The notes under the pieces were generated by a model. It saw only the letters and a program-made list of their open reading frames with translations. It was not told the DNA's origin and made no database searches. Shown here in pieces: positions 25,583 to 34,600 of a DNA stretch of 54,368 nucleotides. The stretch is from Spirochaetaceae bacterium (GTDB lineage Bacteria; Spirochaetota; Spirochaetia; B11-G9), in assembly GCA_015493635.1 (NCBI GenBank), contig WGCU01000055.1:1-54368 (forward strand), written 5' to 3'. A program made the position numbers and the translations under genes. How positions within the stretch are numbered: position 1 is the first letter of the stretch; every line of letters begins with the position of its first letter.

Positions 25583-26455
25583 ATGACTGATAAAAAGATG
25601 ATTAAAACAAAGACTTCTCCCTATGACGATGAAAATGTTCTCTCCATATATATGAAGGAAATAAATAAAATTCCGCTTCTTACTAGAGAGGAGGAAGACC
25701 GTTATGCTCGCAGCGCGGCAGCCGGTGATCCGGAAGCCAGGGAAAAACTTGTACGGGCGAACCTTCGTTTTGTTGTTAACGTTGCAAAAAAATATCAGAA
25801 TCAGGGTCTGTCCCTCTCTGATCTTATCAACGAAGGTAATATTGGTTTAATGAATGCCATAGAACGGTACGATGTGGATAAAGGGTATCATTTTATTTCC
25901 TATGCGGTGTGGTGGATCAGGCAGGCAGTGTTAAAAGCTATTTGTGAAAAATCACGGATGATTCGTCTTCCTCTTAACCGGGCAAACGAGCTTGTTCAGA
26001 TAAAGAAAGCGGAAAAATCGCTTCAGAGTGAAAAAGGTGATGATTACGAGATAAAAGATATCGCGGAAGCGACAAATTTGAAAGACGATCATGTAATGAA
26101 TTTGCTTTCCATCTCAAAAGACATTGTTTCTTTGGAAACTCCTGTCTTTATGGAAAAAGGCTCGAGCGAGCTTGGGGATTTTATTCAGGATGAGGAGTAC
26201 CAGACTCCCGATGAGCAGGCAATTGAGAACTCTTTACGGGATGATATAAATGCAGTTCTTGATACTCTTACAGAGAAGGAATCAAGTATTATTCAGTATC
26301 GGTATGGTCTGAACGGACATTCTCCCATGTCTTTAAAAGATATAGGAGACCGGTACAACCTTACAAAAGAGCGGATCCGTCAGATTGAGAAGAAAGCAAT
26401 TAAACGCCTTCAGCATCCCTCAAGAAGTCAGTATCTTGAAGCATATATAGCATAA
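25583..26455 (+). CDS. RNA polymerase sigma-70 family factor, group 2 (RpoS/RpoD-like)
   Basis: 290 residues. Region 1.2 is VLSIYMKEINKIPLLTREEE. Region 2 has LVRANLRFVVNVAKKYQNQG, LSDLINEGNIGLMNAIERYD (2.2 core-binding) and FISYAVWWIRQAVLKAI (2.3-2.4). Region 3 follows, then region 4 with LTEKESSIIQYRYGL and the HTH SLKDIGDRYNLTKERIRQIE. It lacks the long region 1.1 and the non-conserved insert of housekeeping RpoD, so it is an alternative group 2 factor, in the size range of RpoS. The ATG has GGTGGAGG upstream. A sigma-54 promoter in front suggests RpoN control. Whether it is an RpoS orthologue cannot be settled by eye. Confidence 0.9.
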   Translation: MTDKKMIKTKTSPYDDENVLSIYMKEINKIPLLTREEEDRYARSAAAGDPEAREKLVRANLRFVVNVAKKYQNQGLSLSDLINEGNIGLMNAIERYDVDKGYHFISYAVWWIRQAVLKAICEKSRMIRLPLNRANELVQIKKAEKSLQSEKGDDYEIKDIAEATNLKDDHVMNLLSISKDIVSLETPVFMEKGSSELGDFIQDEEYQTPDEQAIENSLRDDINAVLDTLTEKESSIIQYRYGLNGHSPMSLKDIGDRYNLTKERIRQIEKKAIKRLQHPSRSQYLEAYIA

Positions 26456-26478
26456 CGTTTTACAGGTTATTCTTTTCT

Positions 26479-26516
26479 ACCCCCGGTTTGCCATTGACAT
26501 ACCGGGGGTTTTCTAT
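26479..26516 (+). terminator. Rho-independent terminator after the sigma-factor gene
   Basis: A 9-bp stem ACCCCCGGT (26479-26487)/ACCGGGGGT (26501-26509), a 13-nt loop, then TTTTCTATT. The loop also contains TTGACA of the next promoter. Confidence 0.8.
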
Positions 26517-26522
26517 TAATTT
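26494..26522 (+). promoter_or_regulatory. Candidate ppdK promoter overlapping the terminator
   Basis: TTGACA (26494-26499), a 17-bp spacer and TAATTT (26517-26522). The -35 box is perfect and the -10 weak. It starts inside the terminator loop. Confidence 0.4.
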
Positions 26523-26580
26523 AGCCTAAAAGATTTTATTTTTTTGTCTTAAAAGAAGATATGTGGAGGAAATACAGATT

Positions 26581-29247
26581 ATGGCTACTAAGCTGATTTA
26601 TTTTTTTGGGAACGGCAGTGCTGAGGGGAAATCTGCAATGAAGGATCTTCTCGGAGGGAAGGGAGCTAATCTCGCAGAGATGACAAATCTTGGAGTACCT
26701 GTTCCCCCGGGTTTTACTATTTCAACAGAGGTGTGCAAATCATTCTATGAAAATAACAGGAACTATCCTGAAGAACTTGAAGGGCAGATTAAAACGAACC
26801 TGAAGAAGCTGGAACAAATCATGGGGAAAAAGCTTGGTGATGCCAAAGATCCTCTCCTTGTATCGGTACGATCCGGAGCCGCGGTTTCCATGCCCGGTAT
26901 GATGGACACTATTCTTAATCTGGGAATGAATGACAAGGCTGTTATCGGCCTTGCTGAAGTTACTCAAAATGAACGCTTTGCCTGGGATGCGTACAGACGG
27001 TTTATTCAGATGTTTGGTAATGTGGCCATGGGACTGGATATCAATGTTTTTGAGAATATCCTTGCAGATATGAAAAAGAGTAAAAAGGTTGAGCTTGATA
27101 CGGATCTGGATGCTGGAGATTTACAACAGCTTGTTGATAAATATAAAAAAGCATACAAAGCTAAATTAAAAAAAGCATTTCCTCAAGACCCCATTGAGCA
27201 GCTCCATGCGGCTATCGATGCTGTCTTCGGATCGTGGAATAATGAGAAAGCAATTAAATACCGGAAACTAAACAATATTACAGGGCTTCTCGGTACGGCG
27301 GTTAACGTGCAGTCCATGGTTTTTGGAAACTTTGGTGATGACTCAGGTACCGGTGTTTGTTTTTCCAGAGATCCGTCCACCGGGAAAAAGGTATTTTACG
27401 GTGAATTTCTTATGAATGCCCAGGGTGAGGATGTTGTCGCCGGTATCAGAACACCTGAGACTATAACTTCCTTAAAAAAGAAAAATGCAAAAGCTTACAA
27501 GCAGCTTGTTGAAATTAAAGATAAACTTGAAAATCATTATCATGACATGCAGGATATGGAGTTCACCATACAGCAGGGAGAACTTTTTATTCTTCAGACA
27601 CGAAACGGAAAGAGAACGGGACCTGCTGCACTGAAATGTGCTGTTGATATGGTTAAAGAAAAACTTATTACAAAAGAAGAAGCAATTTTCCGGGTTACTC
27701 CAGGTCAGCTTGATCAGCTTTTCCATCCCATGATAAATCCCAAAACAAAAAGTTCTTTGAACGTTATTGCGAAAGGACTTAACGCTTCTCCGGGAGCTGC
27801 GGCAGGCCAGATTGTTTTTACTGCTGAAGACGCAGAGGATTGGGCAAAAGATGGTAAAAAGGTATTGCTGGTACGGCAGGAAACATCGCCTGAAGATATC
27901 GGGGGAATGGATGCTGCGCAGGGTATACTGACCTCAACGGGAGGTATGACGAGCCATGCGGCAGTTGTAGCCCGGGGGATGGGGACTCCATGTGTTGCCG
28001 GTTGTAAAGAGGTTGTTGTTTCCGGAAAATCCATGAAAGTGGGTGCAAAGAAATACAAAGAAGGAGACCTCATAACCATCGATGGAACGACTGGAGAAGT
28101 CTTTGAAGGTGAAGTAGAATTAATCAATCCTGTTGTAACCAGGGATCTTGCAACATTCCTGGGCTGGGCTGATGAAATTCGCCATAAAGCTGTCCGTGAT
28201 GGAATTAAAGGGAAGGGTTTCTTTGTCCGAACAAACGCAGATCAGCCTGCTGATGCGAAAGTAGCACGAAACTTCGGAGCTGAGGGGATTGGCCTCTGCC
28301 GGACGGAACATATGTTTTTTGATGCAGGGAAACTTGAGATTTTTCAGGAAATGATTGTAGCAAATGATCTTGATGCCCGGAAAAAGGCATTGAAAAAACT
28401 GCTGCCCCTTCAGAAAAAAGATTTCAAGGGAATATTCAAAGCCATGAACGGACTGCCTGTAACAGTACGGCTTCTTGATCCTCCGCTTCATGAGTTTATT
28501 CCCAAGACAAACGCCGAGATTAAAGAGCTTGCAGGAAAGCTTGGTATTAAACCGGCTGATCTTAAAAAGAAAGCGGAAAGTCTTCATGAATTAAATCCTA
28601 TGCTTGGACATAGAGGCTGCCGGCTTGGTATTACCTATCCTGAGATATATGACATGCAGGTTGAAGCTATCATGACTGCAGCTTGTGAAATTGCAAAAGC
28701 AAAAGGTAAAGTTGAACCTGAAATAATGATACCTCTTGTCGGAACAAAAAAAGAACTGGAACTTCTTCGAAAGAATGCTGAGGGAGTTATCAAGCAGGTA
28801 TTTAAAAAGAAGGGAATGAAAGTAAAGTATAAAATCGGAACAATGATTGAAATACCCCGGGCAGCACTGACGGCGGAAACAATTGCTGAAGAAGCTGATT
28901 TTTTCTCATTCGGAACAAACGATCTAACTCAGATGACGTTTGGATATTCACGGGATGATATCGGCAGCTTTATTGGTGATTATCTAGACCAGAATGTTCT
29001 TGAAAGAGATCCTTTTCAAACTCTCGATACCGTTGGTGTCGGTTCTCTAGTGGACATGGCTGTTAAGAAGGGACGGAGTGTAAAGGAAAATATGAAGATG
29101 GGGATCTGCGGAGAACACGGCGGAGATCCTGATTCTATAAAATTTTGTTATAAGACAGGATTAAACTATGTTTCGTGTTCGCCTTACCGTGTGCCTATTG
29201 CCCGGCTGGCGGCGGCACAGTCTGTTCTGGAAGATTCAGGTAAATAG
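26581..29247 (+). CDS. ppdK: Pyruvate, phosphate dikinase
   Basis: 888 residues, full length. It interconverts pyruvate, ATP and phosphate with phosphoenolpyruvate, AMP and pyrophosphate, an energy-saving link in glycolysis of many anaerobes. The N-terminal ATP-grasp part has GGKGANLAEMTNLGVPVPPGF and VRSGAAVSMPGMMDT. The swivelling domain has its phosphohistidine in GGMTSHAAVVARGMG. The C-terminal TIM barrel has AEGIGLCRTEHMFF, a Glu/Asp metal site in TMIEIPRAAL and FFSFGTNDLTQMTFG, and the Cys of GICGEHGGDP. The ATG at 26581 follows GGAGG at 11 nt; the in-frame GTG at 26563 is less likely. A terminator follows directly. Confidence 0.97.
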   Translation: MATKLIYFFGNGSAEGKSAMKDLLGGKGANLAEMTNLGVPVPPGFTISTEVCKSFYENNRNYPEELEGQIKTNLKKLEQIMGKKLGDAKDPLLVSVRSGAAVSMPGMMDTILNLGMNDKAVIGLAEVTQNERFAWDAYRRFIQMFGNVAMGLDINVFENILADMKKSKKVELDTDLDAGDLQQLVDKYKKAYKAKLKKAFPQDPIEQLHAAIDAVFGSWNNEKAIKYRKLNNITGLLGTAVNVQSMVFGNFGDDSGTGVCFSRDPSTGKKVFYGEFLMNAQGEDVVAGIRTPETITSLKKKNAKAYKQLVEIKDKLENHYHDMQDMEFTIQQGELFILQTRNGKRTGPAALKCAVDMVKEKLITKEEAIFRVTPGQLDQLFHPMINPKTKSSLNVIAKGLNASPGAAAGQIVFTAEDAEDWAKDGKKVLLVRQETSPEDIGGMDAAQGILTSTGGMTSHAAVVARGMGTPCVAGCKEVVVSGKSMKVGAKKYKEGDLITIDGTTGEVFEGEVELINPVVTRDLATFLGWADEIRHKAVRDGIKGKGFFVRTNADQPADAKVARNFGAEGIGLCRTEHMFFDAGKLEIFQEMIVANDLDARKKALKKLLPLQKKDFKGIFKAMNGLPVTVRLLDPPLHEFIPKTNAEIKELAGKLGIKPADLKKKAESLHELNPMLGHRGCRLGITYPEIYDMQVEAIMTAACEIAKAKGKVEPEIMIPLVGTKKELELLRKNAEGVIKQVFKKKGMKVKYKIGTMIEIPRAALTAETIAEEADFFSFGTNDLTQMTFGYSRDDIGSFIGDYLDQNVLERDPFQTLDTVGVGSLVDMAVKKGRSVKENMKMGICGEHGGDPDSIKFCYKTGLNYVSCSPYRVPIARLAAAQSVLEDSGK

Positions 29248-29276
29248 CGGAATCGGGAAAAAGATAACGATACAGG

Positions 29277-29304
29277 CTGCCCGGATTCACCGGGCAGTTT
29301 TTTT
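29277..29304 (+). terminator. Rho-independent terminator after ppdK
   Basis: Stem CTGCCCGG (29277-29284)/CCGGGCAG (29290-29297), loop ATTCA, then seven T. The ABC-F gene starts 18 bp later. Confidence 0.93.
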
Positions 29305-29321
29305 CATAAGGCGGTAGATAC

Positions 29322-30956
29322 GTGATTAGTGCTCAGAATATAACCCTTGCCTTTGGCGAAAGGGTTTTGTTTAAAGATGTCAATATAAAGTTTACTCCCG
29401 GAAACTGTTATGGAGTAATAGGGGCGAATGGTGCCGGGAAATCTACATTTTTAAAAATATTATCAGGTGAACTTGACCAGGATTCAGGTGAAGTGTTTAT
29501 AACGCCGGGAGAACGGCTTGCAATGCTGCAGCAGGATCATTTTGCGTTTGATGAATACTCAGTGATGCATACGGTTATCATGGGTTACAGGAAGCTGTAT
29601 GACATTATGATGGAGCGGGAACAAATTTACGCGAAAGAAGATTTTTCCGAGGAAGATGGTCTGAGAGCTGCTGAACTTGAAGGTGAGTTTTCCGACCTAA
29701 ACGGATGGGAAGCTGAAGCGGAAGCTGCCCAGATTCTTGACGGTCTAGGCATCGGAGTCGATTTACATGATAAAACCATGAAAGAGCTTGAAGGCGGACA
29801 GAAAGTCAGGGTTCTCCTTGCTCAGGCTCTTTTTGGGAATCCTGATATTCTGCTTCTTGATGAACCGACAAACCATCTTGACCTTGAATCTATATCCTGG
29901 CTGGAAGAGTTTCTTTACAAGTTTCAGAATACGGTTATTGTCGTTTCACATGACCGGCACTTTCTTAACAAGGTCTGTACACATGTCGCGGATATTGATT
30001 TTGGGAAGATACAGCTTTTTGTCGGTAACTATGATTTCTGGTATATGACAAGCAAACTTGCTAACAAACAGCGGAAAGACGATAAAAAGAAACGGGAAGA
30101 AAAAATTGCTGAGCTGAAGTCATTTATTCAGCGGTTCAGCGCGAATGCTGCTAAATCAAAACAGGCGACAAGCAGGAAGAAATTAATTGACAAGTTAACG
30201 CTGGATGATATAAAGCCCTCTTCCCGCAGGTTTCCCTATATAAATTTTAAAGCTGAACGGGAATGCGGTAAGAACATTCTGGAGATAAAAGAACTCGGCT
30301 GCAGTATTGACGGGCAGAAAGTTTTTGAGGGTTTTAATTTAACGGTGAACAAAGGGGATAAAATTGCCTTTGTCGGGCCTGATCACCTTGCAAAAACAAC
30401 ACTTTTTCAGATTATTACCGGCGAGATAGATACGTACGAAGGAAGTTATGAATGGGGTCAGACGATTTCCCCTTCTTATTATCCCAAAGATAATTCGGCT
30501 TACTTTGATACTCGTTACAATCTTACAGAATGGCTGAGCCAGTATACCCAGGTTGATGATGAATCGTACGTCAGAGGCTTCTTGGGGAGAATGCTCTTTT
30601 CCGGAGAAGAGGGGCTAAAACAGGCATCAGTTCTTTCAGGTGGAGAGAAAGTACGCTGTATGCTTGCAAAGATGATGCAGGAGGGGGGGAACGTTCTAAT
30701 CTTTGATGAACCGACAAATCATCTTGATCTTGAAGCAATTACCTCATTAAACAACGGTCTCATAGATTTCTCTGAAGTAATCCTGTTAACAAGCCATGAT
30801 CATCAGTTTATTGATTCCATTGCGAATAGAATTATTGAGTTTGCTCCCGGAGGAATTATTGACCGGTATATGAAATTTGATGACTATCTTTCCAGTGAAG
30901 AGGTGAAAGCTCTCAGGGATAAGTTGTACATCCACCATACACGGCTGACTATTTAA
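29322..30956 (+). CDS. ABC-F family ATPase (YkpA/YbiT-type)
   Basis: 544 residues, two ABC modules and no membrane part. Module 1 has Walker A GANGAGKST, signature ELEGGQKVRVLLAQAL and Walker B ILLLDEPTNHLDLES. A charged linker (about 240-290) follows. Module 2 has GPDHLAKTT at Walker A, signature LSGGEKVRCMLAKMM and IFDEPTNHLDLEA. The altered second Walker A and the YYPKDNSAYF segment are, from memory, normal for the YkpA/YbiT subfamily. ABC-F proteins act on the ribosome E site in translation control or antibiotic protection. The start is GTG at 29322 with GGCGGT upstream. Confidence 0.9.
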   Translation: MISAQNITLAFGERVLFKDVNIKFTPGNCYGVIGANGAGKSTFLKILSGELDQDSGEVFITPGERLAMLQQDHFAFDEYSVMHTVIMGYRKLYDIMMEREQIYAKEDFSEEDGLRAAELEGEFSDLNGWEAEAEAAQILDGLGIGVDLHDKTMKELEGGQKVRVLLAQALFGNPDILLLDEPTNHLDLESISWLEEFLYKFQNTVIVVSHDRHFLNKVCTHVADIDFGKIQLFVGNYDFWYMTSKLANKQRKDDKKKREEKIAELKSFIQRFSANAAKSKQATSRKKLIDKLTLDDIKPSSRRFPYINFKAERECGKNILEIKELGCSIDGQKVFEGFNLTVNKGDKIAFVGPDHLAKTTLFQIITGEIDTYEGSYEWGQTISPSYYPKDNSAYFDTRYNLTEWLSQYTQVDDESYVRGFLGRMLFSGEEGLKQASVLSGGEKVRCMLAKMMQEGGNVLIFDEPTNHLDLEAITSLNNGLIDFSEVILLTSHDHQFIDSIANRIIEFAPGGIIDRYMKFDDYLSSEEVKALRDKLYIHHTRLTI

Positions 30957-30973
30957 TGTAAAAAGAGTATACT
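30945..30973 (+). promoter_or_regulatory. Promoter upstream of the beta-propeller gene
   Basis: CTGACT (30945-30950), a 17-bp spacer and TATACT (30968-30973), overlapping the end of the ABC-F gene. The start would be near 30980. Confidence 0.5.
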
Positions 30974-30991
30974 GTAACAAGCCGGATGTGT

Positions 30992-32689
30992 ATGAAACGT
31001 ACTGTTGCAGTTCTTTTTTTTCTTTTTCTCAATGTTTCCATAACACTTTTTGCAGAACCGCGGATAACTCTGCAGTATCCAACGGGAGGACGGATTATTG
31101 CCACCGCTTATGATTCCGCTCTGCATGTACTCTATGCGGTGTCAGAAGATAGATTCCTGTATGCACTGTCCGACAGCGGAAATAAGATCTGGCGTTATGC
31201 TATCGGAAATTCTGGAACTGCAACGCTCACCGTTGGACAGGATCATACTATCTATACAGGAACAAAAGCTCATCATCTTGTAGCAATTAATCCTTACGGC
31301 AAAAAGATATGGAGTATTCAGCTTGACGGCTCCATTCGTGGAAATGTTGTTTCCGCTGAAGATGGTACAGTGTATGCCGTTACCGTTTCAGGTTCTCTGT
31401 ATGGGATAAGTCATCGTGGAATGATACGGTACAGAATTTCACTGCCTTCCCCGCCTGCATTGGCACCCCTCCTCAATAATTCCTTCCTGTTTGTTCCCGG
31501 TTCTGACAACCGGCTTTACGCGTTTGATGTTTGGGGAAAGCTGAAGTGGATTTTCCTATTTTCGGGACGGATCTTATCTGCTGTATGTACCGATAAGGTT
31601 CTTTACGGCGGTACTTCAAGCGGTACGGTAGCCGCCGTCAGCATGGGGGGGAAAAAGTTTTGGAGTTCAGTACTGCATGCTCCTGTTACGGCCATAATTC
31701 TATCAGATTCCGGAATGCTGTACTGTACTGCAGGGAAAAATCTTGCTGCATTGAATACTGCTGGAGTCAGATTATGGGAATTCTCCGGGAGGAGAACTCT
31801 TGATTCATTGGGAGTTCTCGGAGAGTGGATTGTAACAGATGACAGCGGCGGCAATCTTTCCTTTCATTCATTCAGTGGAAAACAGATTGGATCGGTAAAA
31901 GCAGGAAAACCTTCTGTTCCTTTTTTATATACTTCAAAAGGAGATATTGTTGTTGGATCAAAGGACTGGAATATTTTTTATGCAGGATATCCTGATACTG
32001 TTATTGCGCAGTTTGAAAACACCTGGCCTCTCGTCAACGGCCGCAGTGAAGGTAACAGACGTATTCAAGATCTTAGTATTAGGCCATCTTTTGAAAACCT
32101 CCATAATTTTTCAAATGATTTTATATATTTAAAGGTCCTTTCTGATTCATACAATAGTGTTTCACTGTCCCATGTTCTTGATACTATTCAGGCTAGGATT
32201 GAAAACGAACATTATGACAGCGGAAAAATGTTTTTCCTTCAGATGCTTGAGTACCTTGCTTCGGATTGTATTACCCGTCCGTATCGCAGAAATACTATTC
32301 TTGTCAATAATTTTGCGGTAATTCGAAGCAGAGCTGACGCATTGCTGGGGGTTGCAGGAGATTTTAAAACTCAGGAGATACTGATAAATCTTTTGAACTA
32401 TGAATGGGATCCTCATGCAATTAGAGAAATTATAAAATCCATAGGAATTCTCGGATATAATCAGGAAAATAAAACAATAAAAGCACTCTTTGATTATTAT
32501 AAAGCTACGAGAAGCGTTTATGGTGATGGGTATCGGATGGTTATTCTTGAAGCAGTAAAGAATATATATCATTACACGGGAATACTTAAGAATGAGGGAG
32601 TGCAGCTGGTTCTGCAAGTTTTTAGGGACAGCAGTTCAAAGCAGGTAAGAGAAGATGCCCTTACGCTGCTGCATTTAATGAAAAAGTAA
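30992..32689 (+). CDS. Exported PQQ-type beta-propeller protein with a C-terminal HEAT-like region
   Basis: 565 residues. A Sec signal (KRTVAVLFFLFLNVSITLFAEP) is followed by repeated propeller blades (about 30-340) of the PQQ/BamB-like pattern, with LYALSDSGNKIWRYAI, LVAINPYGKKIWSIQL, LYAFDVWGKLKWIF, VAAVSMGGKKFWSSV and LAALNTAGVRLWEF. The last 170 residues are helical and HEAT-like (QEILINLLNYEWDPHAIREI). There are no catalytic motifs. By analogy, a periplasmic scaffold is plausible, but this is inference. Two ATGs compete, 30986 and 30992; I chose the second because GGA lies 5 nt upstream. P83/100 follows 47 bp downstream with a possible promoter of its own. Confidence 0.75.
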   Translation: MKRTVAVLFFLFLNVSITLFAEPRITLQYPTGGRIIATAYDSALHVLYAVSEDRFLYALSDSGNKIWRYAIGNSGTATLTVGQDHTIYTGTKAHHLVAINPYGKKIWSIQLDGSIRGNVVSAEDGTVYAVTVSGSLYGISHRGMIRYRISLPSPPALAPLLNNSFLFVPGSDNRLYAFDVWGKLKWIFLFSGRILSAVCTDKVLYGGTSSGTVAAVSMGGKKFWSSVLHAPVTAIILSDSGMLYCTAGKNLAALNTAGVRLWEFSGRRTLDSLGVLGEWIVTDDSGGNLSFHSFSGKQIGSVKAGKPSVPFLYTSKGDIVVGSKDWNIFYAGYPDTVIAQFENTWPLVNGRSEGNRRIQDLSIRPSFENLHNFSNDFIYLKVLSDSYNSVSLSHVLDTIQARIENEHYDSGKMFFLQMLEYLASDCITRPYRRNTILVNNFAVIRSRADALLGVAGDFKTQEILINLLNYEWDPHAIREIIKSIGILGYNQENKTIKALFDYYKATRSVYGDGYRMVILEAVKNIYHYTGILKNEGVQLVLQVFRDSSSKQVREDALTLLHLMKK

Positions 32690-32712
32690 CTGGAAAAAAT
32701 CTTAAAGAGTAT

Positions 32713-32718
32713 TATACT
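32713..32718 (+). promoter_or_regulatory. Possible -10 box for the P83/100 gene
   Basis: TATACT 18 bp before the ATG, within TATTATACTAAAGG. The same TATTATACTAAA string occurs before the plsC-like gene at 50113. The -35 side is weak. Confidence 0.35.
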
Positions 32719-32736
32719 AAAGGTAAGGGAAAAATT

Positions 32737-34212
32737 ATGAAACGAATATTTATGTGTGTGGTATTTTTTACTTCACTTATAGCTCTTACAGCTGAAAGTG
32801 TCGATAAAACAGAATTATTTAAGGTTAAGAAAGATTCCGTAGAATTCTTAAATTATGAAGGACCTCATACAAAATTTGAAACTGCTGCACAAATCAGGGG
32901 AATTGGCGGAAGTCTTGGAAAAGAACTTAAAAACGGCAATGAAGATGTCCGTTATTTTAATAAATACAGTATAATGCATATTATAGATAAAAAGGGGAAT
33001 GGTCTGCTTAATGCCGATATATTTTCCATAGAAAAGAATGCAGTTGTGGATCATATAGATAATATACGTAGAATCCTCAGCGGTTATCTTGAAACATTTT
33101 ACAAGTATCCTTCAGAAGATGCAAAAGTGATTGCTGAGTTTATTACATATTATAACGCGTATTACAGAAGAAATATTGATTACTTTAAAACGGTATATGC
33201 GGGGAAGGTGATAGCTGCTCTTGACCCAGATAAGGCTGGAATATCAACACGATACATGAATTGGCCGGGTAAAACCCAGATACTTATACCGTTATTACCG
33301 GAAAGCGGGAAGAAGGTTAATATTGATACGGTAAGCAGCAAGGAAGTTATTCAGGATCTACGTACAAAGCAAGATAAGGGTATAGAACCCCGTAAGGGAA
33401 TGGTAGAGGTAAAAGAGAAAGAGATTTCTGCTGAACAGAAGAAAATCGAAGAAGCAAAGAAAGCCCTCGAAGAGGAAAAAAAGTCTGTTGTAGAACAAAA
33501 GCAAGCAGCAGAAAAAGCAGCGGGGACTCCCGCCGGAGAAAAGACACTTGCTGAAACAACCCGGAAAGAAGCAGAAATAAAGCAGAAAGAGCAGAATATA
33601 AAAGCCCGGGAAACTGAGAATAATAACCGCCAGGCCTCTGTTCAGCAGGAGCGTGAACAGATTGCAAAGGATGAGAAACAGCTTCTGGAAAAGAAAAAAA
33701 CAACTGCTAAAAGTGGAACTGCCGTAGGCGAAACGGTAATTCCCTTTCTTCTTGTAAATGACAACGATCCTGATTTGATGGGCCGTTTTGTTCTTGCCAA
33801 TGATAAAACGGGAATAATAACGAAAAAATCTTCATTAAATACTGTCCGGGGAAGAACGTTTCTTTTAATTGATAGCTCTCTCTTCTTTATAGCAGGAATT
33901 GACAAGCCGCCAAAGGCGATCCGTTTGATGCGTATGAATAAAGATACGCTTGAAATAGAGCAGGAGGGGAGTGATGACATCTATGGTGAGTCAGTACTTA
34001 CTCTTAAGAATGGTTCACTTTACGCGGTAACCCGGAAAGAAGGAAAATGGTATGTGGGGCGTTTTAATACCGAACTTGAGTTACAGAGCCGGTCAAAAAC
34101 AGAAGTCCTTCCTGTTACTCCGTTGCCGTTTGATGGCGGAAAAGTATACGTGGAGTCAAAATTTGGCAGGATAAAGCCGCTAAAAGATGATACTCTGCAG
34201 CCTCTACCGTAG
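32737..34212 (+). CDS. P83/100 family exported protein
   Basis: 491 residues. A signal peptide (MKRIFMCVVFFTSLIALTAES) precedes an N-terminal domain with NADIFSIEKNAVVDHIDNIR, ILSGYLETFYKYP and FITYYNAYYRRN, which match the Borrelia P83/100 antigen family. Residues about 215-325 are a highly charged coiled coil rich in Lys, Glu, Gln and Ala. A C-terminal domain (about 330-491) looks like beta strands (FVLANDKTGIITKK). Members are known as abundant protoplasmic-cylinder-associated spirochaete antigens of unclear function. Its 3' end overlaps the convergent ParB-domain gene by 9 bp. This gene is the best taxonomic marker in the window. Confidence 0.88.
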   Translation: MKRIFMCVVFFTSLIALTAESVDKTELFKVKKDSVEFLNYEGPHTKFETAAQIRGIGGSLGKELKNGNEDVRYFNKYSIMHIIDKKGNGLLNADIFSIEKNAVVDHIDNIRRILSGYLETFYKYPSEDAKVIAEFITYYNAYYRRNIDYFKTVYAGKVIAALDPDKAGISTRYMNWPGKTQILIPLLPESGKKVNIDTVSSKEVIQDLRTKQDKGIEPRKGMVEVKEKEISAEQKKIEEAKKALEEEKKSVVEQKQAAEKAAGTPAGEKTLAETTRKEAEIKQKEQNIKARETENNNRQASVQQEREQIAKDEKQLLEKKKTTAKSGTAVGETVIPFLLVNDNDPDLMGRFVLANDKTGIITKKSSLNTVRGRTFLLIDSSLFFIAGIDKPPKAIRLMRMNKDTLEIEQEGSDDIYGESVLTLKNGSLYAVTRKEGKWYVGRFNTELELQSRSKTEVLPVTPLPFDGGKVYVESKFGRIKPLKDDTLQPLP

Positions 34213-34596
34213 TTTTTTCGATATCCTCGAGAAAAAGTTTCTGAGGGCAGAGATTACTTTACGTAAAAATCCAGGGTTTTTGAGCTTTTCAAGACGGTGG
34301 AAAGCTTCAACTATCTCATCAGAAGTAAAATCCTTTCTATAAAGGTTTTCATCAATTTCCATTTCAAAACGTTCTCTTTCGGTTAAATCTGGGAGTATTC
34401 GTGATTCGATTGTTTTCCAGCCAAGTTTTTTAGCAGCAGTAACCCGCCGATGCCCTGAAATGAGAATTTTTTCCTCTGTGAGGATAATGGGATTCAAGAG
34501 CCCGTGGTTTTTCATGCTTTTAGCCAGTTCGTTGATATCCCCAAGATCATGGCGGGCTCGTTTTTTTATCTGTATTTCTGCTATACGTACAATCAT
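34204..34596 (-). CDS. Orphan ParB/sulfiredoxin-type N-domain protein
   Basis: 130 residues. IVRIAEIQIKKRARHDLGD is followed by INELAKSMKNHGLLNPIIL and ILISGHRRVTAAKKLGW, the ParB-N (ParB/Srx) fold with the GHRR nucleotide-binding box. The HTH and dimerisation domains of a chromosome-partition ParB are missing, and no parA or parS is nearby. The C-terminal 40 residues are basic (FLRKVISALRNFFSRISKKLR). ParB-N domains bind or hydrolyse CTP; the role here is unknown. I chose the ATG at 34596, 4 bp after the PBP1A stop, so translation is probably coupled. A longer frame would overlap PBP1A with unlikely sequence. Confidence 0.7.
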   Translation of the reverse strand: MIVRIAEIQIKKRARHDLGDINELAKSMKNHGLLNPIILTEEKILISGHRRVTAAKKLGWKTIESRILPDLTERERFEMEIDENLYRKDFTSDEIVEAFHRLEKLKNPGFLRKVISALRNFFSRISKKLR

Positions 34597-34600
34597 ACTG

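Noticed and set aside
30370-30400. Degenerate second Walker A (GPDHLAKTT) in the ABC-F protein
   Set aside because: I recall the same type of change in YkpA/YbiT-like ABC-F proteins, so it is a subfamily trait rather than a lesion.
33370-33720. Possible frameshift or low-complexity artefact in the Lys/Glu-rich stretch
   Set aside because: A long charged coiled coil is normal for P83/100 proteins, and the frame continues into a well-formed C-terminal domain.
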